Below are positions 7,108 through 14,197 of a stretch of 33,219 bases of DNA, one piece after another. Every line of letters begins with the position of its first letter. Position 1 is the first letter of the stretch. Origin of the DNA: a virus. Location of the stretch: positions 1-33,219 of IMG/VR virus record IMGVR_UViG_3300042458_003482. One strand, 5' to 3'. The notes under the pieces are model-generated. The model ran no database searches. It saw only the letters and a program-made list of their open reading frames with translations, and had not been told where the DNA came from. A program made the position numbers and the translations under genes.

Positions 7108-7503
7108 GTTTTTTCGCCCGTTCTTTTAGGTAGGCAGTTATAGCTTCAAGTACCCCCTCGGGGGCATCGAGCAAGTCAATCGGTGAAATGCCTGTTTCCA
7201 CCGAGATAGCGGCTACAGTGTAGGTTAAGCTATCTCGGTGGACCCGAAAGACTCGTCAGCGTCGAGTTCTGCAGTGATGATGGTGTCCAAGAACTCTGGA
7301 CCCCACGGCTTGACAACAACGCCAGCCGCACCCATACACTTCCACGCCAACCAAAATATGTGTTCGATTTTTTGCTCTTCACCGAGCAGCTTTGGCATTC
7401 CTTTGCCGTATTGCTGCTCGAAAGCCACGATGACGCGAGGTGTCAGTTTGTATGAAGCCTCGACGCCGTCTGTGGTTTTAACCTTGATTGATAAGCCGTC
7501 CAT
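7100..7503 (-). CDS. Tail assembly chaperone, -1 frameshifted long form (gpGT-like)
   Basis: After a -1 shift near TTTCGGG (7243-7249) the frame continues for about 48 codons to TGA at 7100. The added part reads RVHRDSLTYTVAAISVETG, then ISPIDLLDAPEGVLEAITAY, and ends LKERAKKHG. This is a helical pattern typical of the T part of gpGT chaperones. A TGA in the -1 frame at 7255-7257 and the 0-frame TAA at 7225 limit where the shift can occur. The alternative start of an independent small gene is less likely, because no ATG or GTG with a ribosome site precedes the extension. Confidence 0.8.
7198..7249 (-). promoter_or_regulatory. Programmed -1 frameshift signal (slip site plus 13-bp stem-loop)
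   Basis: On the minus strand TTTCGGG (7249 to 7243) is followed after one base by CCACCGAGATAGC, an 18-base loop, and the perfect complement GCTATCTCGGTGG (arms 7229-7241 and 7198-7210). The loop holds the 0-frame TAA. The P-site tRNA on TTC can re-pair with TTT in the -1 frame. Pairing for GGG to CGG is imperfect, and the spacer is shorter than the usual five to nine bases, so the exact slip codon is uncertain. Confidence 0.75.
7225..7503 (-). CDS. Tail assembly chaperone, short form (gpG-like)
   Basis: The 92-residue product (MDGLSIKVKTTDGVEASYKL...) lies just before the tape measure region and carries the aromatic-rich core FEQQYGKGMPKLL...HIFWLAWKC seen in short tail chaperones. These bind the tape measure during tail assembly and are not in the mature virion. 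The ribosome site is GGGGGA with a five-base spacer. The gene ends at TAA inside the loop of a strong stem-loop, and a second frame continues after a -1 shift. The short and extended products should be made in a fixed ratio. Confidence 0.85.
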   Translation of the reverse strand: MDGLSIKVKTTDGVEASYKLTPRVIVAFEQQYGKGMPKLLGEEQKIEHIFWLAWKCMGAAGVVVKPWGPEFLDTIITAELDADESFGSTEIA

Positions 7504-7521
7504 TTGTTCCCCCTTGTTGGT

Positions 7522-7911
7522 TTATGACTTTGTAATAACTCCGCTAATCGGCCATGTAACCGACGCAGTTGCGAGTTCTCCGACGGCGCCATTAAGCGGA
7601 GTCCATTCGGATACTAACGCATTGAACGTGTATGCAGGTGAGCTGCCAGCAACTGGACGCACAGTCATTGAGACCGAGGTGCCGATTGTTGGGTAGATTA
7701 CAGATTCAAGCGCACCACCTGCGTAGTCCTGATTGAACTCGAAAGTGACGCTGTTGTCTGCAAGCCCAGCAACGCGTGTGCGGGCTGTGTTGCCAAAAGC
7801 CGTGGTCTCTACGACATCGAGCGTTGTGCCCAAAGTGACAGAAGTGACGTAGCTTGATAAATCTGTTGTGCCGAAAGTGACGGCAACGTTAGTCAGTACG
7901 ATACGAGCCAT
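7522..7911 (-). CDS. Major tail protein, paralogue A (129 aa)
   Basis: This is a beta-rich 129-residue protein (MARIVLTNVAVTFGTTDLSSYV...) in the standard position just upstream of the tail chaperone. It shares with the next gene the same frame and length, an N-terminal MAR[IL]VLTN, a core motif VETTAFGNTARTRVAGLADN, and a nearly identical C-terminal segment (WTPLNGAVGELATASVTWP). The tail tube subunit must be made in many copies. Its ATG follows the previous stop with no gap, so translation is coupled. Which of the two copies forms the tube is not visible. Confidence 0.82.
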   Translation of the reverse strand: MARIVLTNVAVTFGTTDLSSYVTSVTLGTTLDVVETTAFGNTARTRVAGLADNSVTFEFNQDYAGGALESVIYPTIGTSVSMTVRPVAGSSPAYTFNALVSEWTPLNGAVGELATASVTWPISGVITKS

Positions 7912-8328
7912 TTATGACACCGCCTTTGTGATGTTGCCATCGATTGGCCATGTAACCGATGCGGTTGCAAGCTCTCCGACGGCGCCGTTGAGTGGAGTCC
8001 ACTCAGACACCAAAGCGCTGAATGAATATGCAGGGTTGTCTGCGCCTGTTGTCGCGCCGTTTGGCTTGACGACTACTGCAGTTGTTGTGCCAACAAGTGA
8101 CGGTGAGCCGTTGATTGTGGCTTCGACGTTTGCCGCTGCGTAGTCCTGGTGGAACTCGAGTGCTACTGAGTTGTCCGCAAGACCGCCGATTCGTGTGCGG
8201 GCTGTTGTTCCAAAAGCCGTTGTCTCGATGACGTCGTCTGTTGTGGTCAGCGTGATTGAAGCGATGTGGTCTGAAAGATTAACGCCATTGATAGTGACAA
8301 AGGCGTTTGTTAAGACTAAACGGGCCAT
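7912..8328 (-). CDS. Major tail protein, paralogue B (138 aa)
   Basis: This is a tandem paralogue of the previous entry: MARLVLTNAFVTINGVNLSDHI, IETTAFGTTARTRIGGLADN and the same C-terminal motif. It differs mainly in a central loop (PSLVGTTTAVVVKPNG), which is longer here. The ATG overlaps the upstream TAA (TAATG). Two tube proteins could make a mixed tube, or one could be a minor or terminal variant. The close similarity at protein and DNA level in the last third suggests duplication with continuing gene conversion. Confidence 0.82.
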   Translation of the reverse strand: MARLVLTNAFVTINGVNLSDHIASITLTTTDDVIETTAFGTTARTRIGGLADNSVALEFHQDYAAANVEATINGSPSLVGTTTAVVVKPNGATTGADNPAYSFSALVSEWTPLNGAVGELATASVTWPIDGNITKAVS

Positions 8329-8498
8329 TACTCGGCTCCTTCTGCTTGTGTTTTGATGGGGCTATTGCTTGAAAGGTGCCCACCGCCGACAAGCGCGGCG
8401 ATATTGAGTCCAGCTTCTAGCAATTCTTTTTCAGCGACTTGGTCGCCTTTTTTCTTGTTGGCCACCACAAGGGTGTCCGAGGTGATTGTGTATTGCAT
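8328..8498 (-). CDS. Small head-tail module protein, 56 aa
   Basis: The frame begins MQYTITSDTLVVANKKKGDQ and continues VAEKELLEAGLNIAALVGGG. The motif of a strand pair followed by a helix ending in AALVxxGHL resembles small phage proteins that sit next to head-tail genes. The ATG has a ribosome site GGAG with a six-base spacer, and its TAA overlaps the next ATG (TAATG). A virion or connector accessory role is likely from context, with no known biochemical activity. Confidence 0.7.
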   Translation of the reverse strand: MQYTITSDTLVVANKKKGDQVAEKELLEAGLNIAALVGGGHLSSNSPIKTQAEGAE

Positions 8499-8499
8499 G

Positions 8500-8907
8500 T
8501 TAGTCTCCTTGACCCCATACGGTTAGTCGGTAGCGATAAGAAAGGTAGTCGATGTCGCCCGTTTGATAAGTGCCAGACTCTGCAGAAGTGACTCGCAACG
8601 TGTCGCAAGCACCACTTAGAGTGCGGTCAGATTCAATGGCCGCCTTGATTGAGTTGTCACCAGAACCCGCTAGGTATTTGTCTAGCTTGTCTTGTGCCGC
8701 ACGCTCCGAAAAGCGCTGCACGATGACGAACACATCAAGATTTGCCTGGTCCAAGCCGCGGGCGTTGTTCAAATCGAAAGTGAAATCGAGCTGGCCAACG
8801 ACGACGCAGGGTGGAACGATGACATCTGGGACGATGTCGTAGGTGCGCAGTCCCTCAATAGACGAAAGATTCTTTTTAATTCCGTCGCGAATCTGGCTGA
8901 TAATCAC
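8500..8907 (-). CDS. Tail terminator / head-tail joining protein
   Basis: The 135-residue product has the helix-then-strand layout of tail terminator proteins (MIISQIRDGIKKNLSSIEGL...VPDVIVPPCVVVGQLDF). This is followed by a central helix with a basic-acidic run (RFSERAAQDKLDKYLAG) and a C-terminal strand pair (LSYRYRLTVWGQ). Such proteins cap the tail tube and bind the connector. It starts with GTG at 8907, overlapping the previous TGA (GTGA). The order connector, terminator, major tail protein is the usual one. Confidence 0.75.
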   Translation of the reverse strand: MIISQIRDGIKKNLSSIEGLRTYDIVPDVIVPPCVVVGQLDFTFDLNNARGLDQANLDVFVIVQRFSERAAQDKLDKYLAGSGDNSIKAAIESDRTLSGACDTLRVTSAESGTYQTGDIDYLSYRYRLTVWGQGD

Positions 8908-9512
8908 GCAACAAGCCCGTTCATCTTGCGGAATGGGCGAATTAAAGCCTCGACGTCTGGGTCAAGGCGTGAAGTCAAACGAACTGTGCCGATTTCTGGA
9001 GTGCCCGCAACACCGAACGGAGATTGGCGGCGAACAAAAAGGCGAGAGGCTTGGAGTTTTGCAGCCATTGAGATTTCAGCTGGAACTGCAGCCCAACCCC
9101 ACACGGCAGTCACTTTGACGGACTGCGGCAGGTTGTAGGGAAAAATGTAAGAGTCGATAGCCAACAAGCGAGTAAGCGGCCAGCCGCGGCGTGGGTTGTT
9201 GACAGGCTCTACCATGTAATCATCGGCTTGCCAAATAGTGGTGTAGAGCTGGTCGAAGTTATCGTCTGTTGCGATTTGGGTAAGAGACACAAAGTCATCA
9301 ACATTACAAGTATACCAGTCTTGGGCCGTGTAGTAACGCACGACAGGCGCGGCAGTTGTGCCGTCTTTGTAAAAAAAGCGGCCAGTGTAATCGTCAATCA
9401 TACGGCTCGCGGTTAGAATCGCAGCTTCAAGTGCAGTGTCGTCCTGAATATCCTCAATCGCGAGGGACGTCTTCAGGTCGGACAGGGTGCAGTATGCGTT
9501 TGTTAGAGCCAC
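8904..9512 (-). CDS. Head-tail connector (gp6-like adaptor)
   Basis: The 202-residue product is strongly helical at the N-terminus (MALTNAYCTLSDLKTSLAIED...ASRMIDDYTGRFFY), the hallmark of gp6-like connector proteins of HK97-type phages. These form a ring below the portal. It has a beta-rich middle and the helix AAKLQASRLFVRRQSPFGVAG found in many such adaptors. The start is GTG at 9512 with an excellent ribosome site (GGAG, five-base spacer). It sits between the capsid genes and the tail terminator. Confidence 0.8.
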   Translation of the reverse strand: MALTNAYCTLSDLKTSLAIEDIQDDTALEAAILTASRMIDDYTGRFFYKDGTTAAPVVRYYTAQDWYTCNVDDFVSLTQIATDDNFDQLYTTIWQADDYMVEPVNNPRRGWPLTRLLAIDSYIFPYNLPQSVKVTAVWGWAAVPAEISMAAKLQASRLFVRRQSPFGVAGTPEIGTVRLTSRLDPDVEALIRPFRKMNGLVA

Positions 9513-9600
9513 GCTTTCTCCTTTTTTCAGTCTTTGATTGTACGGCTCGCTCGAGTGCGGGCTCGGCGGTTGCCGTTTCTAGTCGTTTTCGAGTTGCCAT
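9454..9600 (-). CDS. Uncertain basic small ORF, 48 aa
   Basis: An ATG overlapping the end of the glycosyltransferase gene opens a 48-codon frame (MATRKRLETATAEPALERAV...), very basic, ending in TGA inside the connector gene. It covers the only gap between the glycosyltransferase and the connector, where related phages often keep a small basic protein. The ribosome site is weak and 59 bases overlap the connector, so it may be only a chance frame. No family is recognised. Confidence 0.35.
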   Translation of the reverse strand: MATRKRLETATAEPALERAVQSKTEKRRKRGSNKRILHPVRPEDVPRD

Positions 9601-10268
9601 GAGATATGGTGCCTCTCGTCGAGCCAGTAACTCTTTTGGTGCGGCAGAATAGCCGCTGTGTTCACGTGGATTGGAAAGCCGAGCTGGCGAACCCTGCGGC
9701 TGAATAGCAAGTCTTCACTAATCCACTCACCGTTCAGCGGCCCGTCCCAGAACCAGCACCAGTCTGTGCCTTGGTGTGGGTCTGCGATTTCTCGCATCTT
9801 TTCCAAGACGCTTCTGTGGATTAGCACGCAGCCTGTTCCACAAGCATCTATCTCGAAAACGGCGTTTCGGTCGTACCTAAACAATGGCAAGAACCCCTCG
9901 GGGGCATCTTGAAAAATCGCGGGGACGGGCTTCGGATAGAGGCCTTCGTCCTTGAATGCTGCAAACACTAGGCCCGAAACTACGGGGCGTTCTAAGTGGT
10001 GCGCGGTGTTGATGAGCTGGTCAAACACTGAAACCGACAGCTGTTCATCAGAGTCTATTAATAGCAACCAGTCAGAGTCTGTGCTGTCCAAGAAAGTCTT
10101 GACTACTCTGTTGCGTAACTTGCTGAGAAGCCCGTTGCCTTTAACGCGGACAAAAGGGCCGAGTTTGTCGCTTCTGACTTGCGCAAGCTGGATAAGCTTA
10201 AAAGCGAAATCGCCATTTACGGTGCCTGGGTCACAGACGCCGATTGATACTTTGTGCCCTGATTTCAT
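9579..10268 (-). CDS. Family 2-like (GT-A) glycosyltransferase
   Basis: The 229-residue product has a GT-A layout. A Rossmann-like start (KVSIGVCDPG) is followed by an Asp-X-Asp metal and nucleotide-sugar site (LLLIDSDEQ, Asp72 and Asp74). Later come the acidic segment GEWISEDLLFSRRVRQLGFP and a histidine-containing end motif (ILPHQKSYW). Such enzymes transfer a sugar from a nucleotide sugar. Phages carry these among structural genes, and in mycobacteriophages such enzymes are known to decorate virion proteins. It sits between capsid and connector genes, so the neighbouring virion proteins are the likely substrates (inference). Its ribosome site, GGGGGAG, lies within a possible masking hairpin. 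Confidence 0.82.
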   Translation of the reverse strand: MKSGHKVSIGVCDPGTVNGDFAFKLIQLAQVRSDKLGPFVRVKGNGLLSKLRNRVVKTFLDSTDSDWLLLIDSDEQLSVSVFDQLINTAHHLERPVVSGLVFAAFKDEGLYPKPVPAIFQDAPEGFLPLFRYDRNAVFEIDACGTGCVLIHRSVLEKMREIADPHQGTDWCWFWDGPLNGEWISEDLLFSRRVRQLGFPIHVNTAAILPHQKSYWLDERHHISWQLEND

Positions 10269-10272
10269 GTGT

Positions 10273-10326
10273 CTCCCCCGAGAGGTGTAGGGCAGATGAG
10301 TCGGGGGAGTCCCACCTGCCCTACAC
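10273..10326 (-). promoter_or_regulatory. Interleaved inverted repeats masking the glycosyltransferase ribosome site
   Basis: Two perfect inverted repeats interleave in the order B1-A1-B2-A2 on the mRNA. B is GTGTAGGGCAG with CTGCCCTACAC (10316-10326 and 10285-10295). A is CTCCCCCGA with TCGGGGGAG (10301-10309 and 10273-10281). A2 contains the GGGGGAG ribosome site of the glycosyltransferase gene, four bases before its ATG. Pairing A hides the site; pairing B puts A1 into a loop. The two could exclude each other, or form a strained pseudoknot. A capsid-gene terminator is a weaker alternative, since no U-tract follows. Confidence 0.6.
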
Positions 10327-10346
10327 TTGTACTAGATTCTTTCAGA

Positions 10347-11696
10347 TTAGAAAGAAGGTGCTACCAAACCAGTGCCTGAAATGATTGAGGCTGCTGCTGG
10401 GTAACGTCCCGCTGTGAATGCGCTGAATCCGTAAACGACAGTCTTGATTGTCAAGCTGCCTGGAGATGTTGCATCGAAGCGGAGTGAGAATGGAGAACCT
10501 GGTTGCTCCCATAGGTGCATTTCGCGTGCATCAACCAAGTAGATTTCGTCTTGGTTTGTTGCTGCGCCGTAAGTTGTGCCTACGTTTGCATCTGTGATGA
10601 TTGGAAGACCAAGCAGCTGGTAGCCAGAGTTTGCGTATTGTGCAACTCCTGCACCAGTTGCAACTGCGTTCATTACGCCGTTTGCTGTTGGTACTACTAC
10701 TGGACGACCTGTTGAGTCTGTTGCAGCCAATAGGAATGCAAGACGACGTGGGTGCATAATCCAGTGTGTAGGTGTCGTAAAGACGTTGCTCTGTACTTGC
10801 TGCAAAGCGTCTGCTAGCTTTGGGTACAAGAGTGCGACTGTTGGTGTTGTCGCTGTGAATGTGATTGCGTTTCCACCTGAACCACGGATACCTAGCATCT
10901 GGCCATTTGAGCCAGTACCGTTTAGAATCTGTGAATCAAGTGTTGTGTGCCATGAACGAATGAGGTCTGCAACAACGAATGTGTCGATACCTGTACCGCG
11001 CTCGATTGCCTGGCGTGATAGGTCCTGTTGTCCTGCGATGGTTCTCACGTTAACAGTCAACAGTGTGTCGTCTGCGTCAGTCTCTGAAACTGCTGTGTTC
11101 TGTGTTTCCTGAACTGCAGTTGAAGTACCTGTCGTCATACGGGATATTTCAAGGGTCATACCTGAAGGGGGCAAGGCCATCTTATTTGTAGCGAAGTCCG
11201 CTGTTGGGCGTCCTGCGCGAGCAAGAGGAGCAGCTAGCTCTGTGAGGTACTGTGGTACTACAAGACCAACGAAGTTACCAGTGCCAACGTCACGACGCTC
11301 GACTGATTCTTCTTTCATGTGGCGAGCAAGGCGCTCGTTTGCTGAGTAGTCATTGCGGAATTGTGCATTGAACGCGTCCTTGATGAACGAGTTCTCAGAT
11401 TCTGCAGTATATGTGCGTGCTTCTGAGATGACGCGAGCGCCACCAACTGATGCAGGTGTTGCAACTGGTGCAACTGATGCACGTGCTTCTGCAGCCTTAA
11501 CGTCTGCTTCAGCTTGTGTCTTTAGCTTTTCGATTTTTGAATCGAGTGAACGTGACTCTTCTACAAGAGCGTCAACCTTCTCGGTCTCCTCTACAGTAAG
11601 GTCGGTACGGTTCTCTTCTGCTACTGCTTCGAGAACTGCGTCCATTTCAGCCTTAACTGCATCACGGCGCTCGATTACTTTGTCAAGAAATGACAT
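10347..11696 (-). CDS. Major capsid protein, HK97 fold
   Basis: The chosen ATG at 11696 has an AGGAG ribosome site with an eight-base spacer and gives 449 residues. A longer frame to 11792 exists but lacks a site. Residues about 1-105 form a charged coiled-coil scaffold region (SFLDKVIERRDAVKAEMDAV...), usually cut off by the protease during maturation. The rest carries HK97-type features: VPQYLTELAAPLARAGRPTA, a strand-rich core with DLSRQAIERGTGIDTFVVAD, and the late motif FTAGRYPAAASI. It follows the protease and portal genes as expected. Cleavage after about residue 100 would give the mature shell protein. Confidence 0.9.
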   Translation of the reverse strand: MSFLDKVIERRDAVKAEMDAVLEAVAEENRTDLTVEETEKVDALVEESRSLDSKIEKLKTQAEADVKAAEARASVAPVATPASVGGARVISEARTYTAESENSFIKDAFNAQFRNDYSANERLARHMKEESVERRDVGTGNFVGLVVPQYLTELAAPLARAGRPTADFATNKMALPPSGMTLEISRMTTGTSTAVQETQNTAVSETDADDTLLTVNVRTIAGQQDLSRQAIERGTGIDTFVVADLIRSWHTTLDSQILNGTGSNGQMLGIRGSGGNAITFTATTPTVALLYPKLADALQQVQSNVFTTPTHWIMHPRRLAFLLAATDSTGRPVVVPTANGVMNAVATGAGVAQYANSGYQLLGLPIITDANVGTTYGAATNQDEIYLVDAREMHLWEQPGSPFSLRFDATSPGSLTIKTVVYGFSAFTAGRYPAAASIISGTGLVAPSF

Positions 11697-11810
11697 TGTA
11701 TGGCTCCTTATGAGTTTGGATTCGAGGTGGTGGCGATTGGGCTCACGGCGCTTGAAGGGTGTGAGAGTCGCTCCGACTTCGGTATCTGACAACGATTTGC
11801 TGGCAGAATG

Positions 11811-12767
11811 CTATTTCGTGCTGTTGATGATAGCCTTGGCTAGGCGAAGCGAGATTGAACGAGGTTGTGCAGCTTTGTCCTCTTCTTCACCCATTGTGGC
11901 TTCGTCTTCCATTGGCGCCTCTTGTGCGCCCATCAATGCGGCCATCATTTCGACAGCTTCCATGACGTATTCGTGTCCTTCAGACATCTTTTCAAAGACG
12001 GTCTGCAGAATGATGAGTGACTCGCCTGAGACCTCACGGCCCTCTTTGACGGCTTGAATCGCGTTGGCCAGAGCCTCGCGAGCTTCGACTGTTGTAGTTG
12101 GGTAAGCGGGGTAAGTGACTACGCTGACGTCGCCGTCCGCGAGCGAAACTTCAGTGAGTGTGCGCTCTGTGCGGTCTGGACTCCACTTTTGGCGAATGAC
12201 GCGAAACGCGAAGCTCATTTGGTCAACGTCGCCGCGCTGGATTAGAGTCCACAAGTCGCGAGCTTCCGTAGTGTCTGGCAAGTCTGCGTCAAAGCGCAAG
12301 CCGACTTCGTCCTCGGACAATGTGAGTGTGCCGTTCTTTGTGCGTGCCAACGGTAAACCTTCGTGATTAATGAGCAAGCGGACATCTGGTGTCTCGCTGA
12401 GAGTCTTGCGGAATGCACCAGGAGCGATGCGCTCGCTGAATGGAAGCGGGACGCTTGAGTCGTTAAAGACCGCAGCATAGCCAGACAAGCGCATTGCGCC
12501 GTCCTCTGCCTCGCGTGTTTCAATATCGCGCACTGTAAAGGTGCGACGCTCGATTTCTTTCATCTTGCTCCTGTCTTCCCCCACGGAATCGCGCTGAACT
12601 TCACCGCCTGGCTCAATATCTTCAGAGATTGAGACTGCGACCATTTGGTCGATGGCGTCTTGCTTTGTGTCGTGGCAACCAAGTGTAGTGTAGCTGCCAT
12701 CTGATTCTTGCTTAACTGTGGCCCAGCCTGCGCAGTCGCTTTGCTGGTCGGAAACATAGTATGGCAT
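11811..12767 (-). CDS. Prohead maturation protease, HK97 (U35) family
   Basis: The 318-residue product has an N-terminal module of about 68 residues (MPYYVSDQQSDCAGWATVKQ...DAIDQMVAVS) that I recall from actinophage proteases. The U35 protease domain follows. Catalytic candidates are His135 in LLINHEG and Ser185 in DQMSFAFRV, with PGAFRKTL as a family motif. An acidic, helical C-terminus ends in basic residues and could bind scaffold. The protease removes scaffold regions from capsid subunits inside the prohead. Its ATG overlaps the portal's TAA (TAATG). Confidence 0.9.
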   Translation of the reverse strand: MPYYVSDQQSDCAGWATVKQESDGSYTTLGCHDTKQDAIDQMVAVSISEDIEPGGEVQRDSVGEDRSKMKEIERRTFTVRDIETREAEDGAMRLSGYAAVFNDSSVPLPFSERIAPGAFRKTLSETPDVRLLINHEGLPLARTKNGTLTLSEDEVGLRFDADLPDTTEARDLWTLIQRGDVDQMSFAFRVIRQKWSPDRTERTLTEVSLADGDVSVVTYPAYPTTTVEAREALANAIQAVKEGREVSGESLIILQTVFEKMSEGHEYVMEAVEMMAALMGAQEAPMEDEATMGEEEDKAAQPRSISLRLAKAIINSTK

Positions 12768-14197
12768 TAATTGACCTCATAAACGGACGATGGATTTTCA
12801 GGGTCAATCGTTGAGACTTGCTGCAACTGACCTGTTGGAACTCCAGTATGACCCATCGGCGGCAAGCCAACAGCCTCGAGGACCGATTTCGGCTCGAATC
12901 CGACTTGAATCAAGTTGGTTGCGATTTCTGCCCTCAGCTTCATACCGACCTCTTTTGCGTCTGTCAAGTCGATATTTTGCAGTGGAACTCTGTATTGGTC
13001 GCCGTCTGCGACTGGTGCCATGTCTTCCGATGCATGTACGTCGTTGACTGACAAAAAGCCCTCGTTCAGGCCTTTTGTGTAAGCCTCGTAGCGCTCGAGT
13101 GTTGTACCACGAAGCAAGGCGTCAAGGTTGAACTTGATGAAGCCGTCAGGCTCTGGCAGTAGAGGTGAAAGTGCTTGTTCAATGCGCTCCAAAAGTGGAC
13201 GCAGTGAGTGCTGTACGAAAGACAAGTTCTGTGCTTCAACGGATGCAAACGACATTGCGCCTGCCACTGGGTGGCCGAGTAATGAAATCGGGACGCGGAA
13301 AAGGCGAGCGATTTCTTCAACCCCAAAACGACGAACTTCGAGAAGCTGTGCATCTGCGGCGTTGAGTGTTAGCGGCTTAAACGAAGCGCCACCAGTCAGA
13401 ACGCCGAGCTTGCCCGCACGGTACGGGCCAGTGTGTGAAAGATTCCAGTTGCGTGCGATGTCTGTGATTTGCTCTTCAGTAAGTTCGCCTGGAGATTCAA
13501 TGACGCCGCCTGGGTTGGCCGCGTTTCCAAAGTAAGAGGCTGCGTACACTTCGGCTGCCATCGCAGAACCCAAAGTGATGCGGGCTGCACCGATTGGACC
13601 GAGTCCAAGCAGCTGGCCTGGGAGTCTAAAGAGTGGAATATGAAGCATCTCGCGCTTCGTCAGAATCATTGTCTTTGTGGCGCCCTCTGCAGATTGCAGC
13701 CCGTCATACAGGCTGTTCTGACTGTTGGTGCCGATTGTGACTTCGTAGTAGATTTCGGCTTCTGCACTCGGACGGCGAATGCGCACGTTCTGTGGGTTGA
13801 TGCAGTAAAGCTCCATGACATCGCCCAGCTCGTCGCGGACGGTCAGAATGAATGCGTTGCCGTGCAGGTTGAGCGAGGTTACGATTTGCTCGTAGAACTC
13901 CAGGCGTGTGGTGTCTGGATTCGGGCGGCTTACCCACTCTGGCTGCGAGCCATAGACTGCGGCGTACGAAATGCGTTGACGTCCTCTGCGCACGTAGGCA
14001 GAGAGGGGCAAGGAACCAATTGTATCACCTAAAAGGCGCACACACGCGTAAACGGTGGACATGCGAATTGCCGTGTCGGCATTAACATCAACTCCAGCTG
14101 GAGATGAGTATGCAGGACGGCCTGGCACTAGCGGCTCAACGAATTGGTTCTGTGCTCGTTGTTCACTAGCCTTGCGCAGTCTGTTTGATAGACTCAT
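12767..14197 (-). CDS. Portal protein, HK97 family
   Basis: The 476-residue product has the typical portal signature. After a basic N-terminus (SLSNRLRKASEQRAQNQF) comes VDVNADTAIRMSTVYACVRL followed by IGSLPLSAYVRR. Later motifs include NPDTTRLEFYEQIVTSLNLH with GNAF, and PISLLGHPVAGAMSFASVEA. These mark dodecameric portals of the HK97 type, through which DNA enters and leaves. Its start overlaps the upstream glycosyltransferase stop by four bases. The order portal, protease, capsid is standard. Confidence 0.92.
   Translation of the reverse strand: MSLSNRLRKASEQRAQNQFVEPLVPGRPAYSSPAGVDVNADTAIRMSTVYACVRLLGDTIGSLPLSAYVRRGRQRISYAAVYGSQPEWVSRPNPDTTRLEFYEQIVTSLNLHGNAFILTVRDELGDVMELYCINPQNVRIRRPSAEAEIYYEVTIGTNSQNSLYDGLQSAEGATKTMILTKREMLHIPLFRLPGQLLGLGPIGAARITLGSAMAAEVYAASYFGNAANPGGVIESPGELTEEQITDIARNWNLSHTGPYRAGKLGVLTGGASFKPLTLNAADAQLLEVRRFGVEEIARLFRVPISLLGHPVAGAMSFASVEAQNLSFVQHSLRPLLERIEQALSPLLPEPDGFIKFNLDALLRGTTLERYEAYTKGLNEGFLSVNDVHASEDMAPVADGDQYRVPLQNIDLTDAKEVGMKLRAEIATNLIQVGFEPKSVLEAVGLPPMGHTGVPTGQLQQVSTIDPENPSSVYEVN

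Noticed and set aside
10347-11792. Longer capsid protein start giving 481 residues
   Set aside because: The extra 32 codons lack a ribosome site and resemble non-coding sequence, while the ATG at 11696 has AGGAG at proper spacing.
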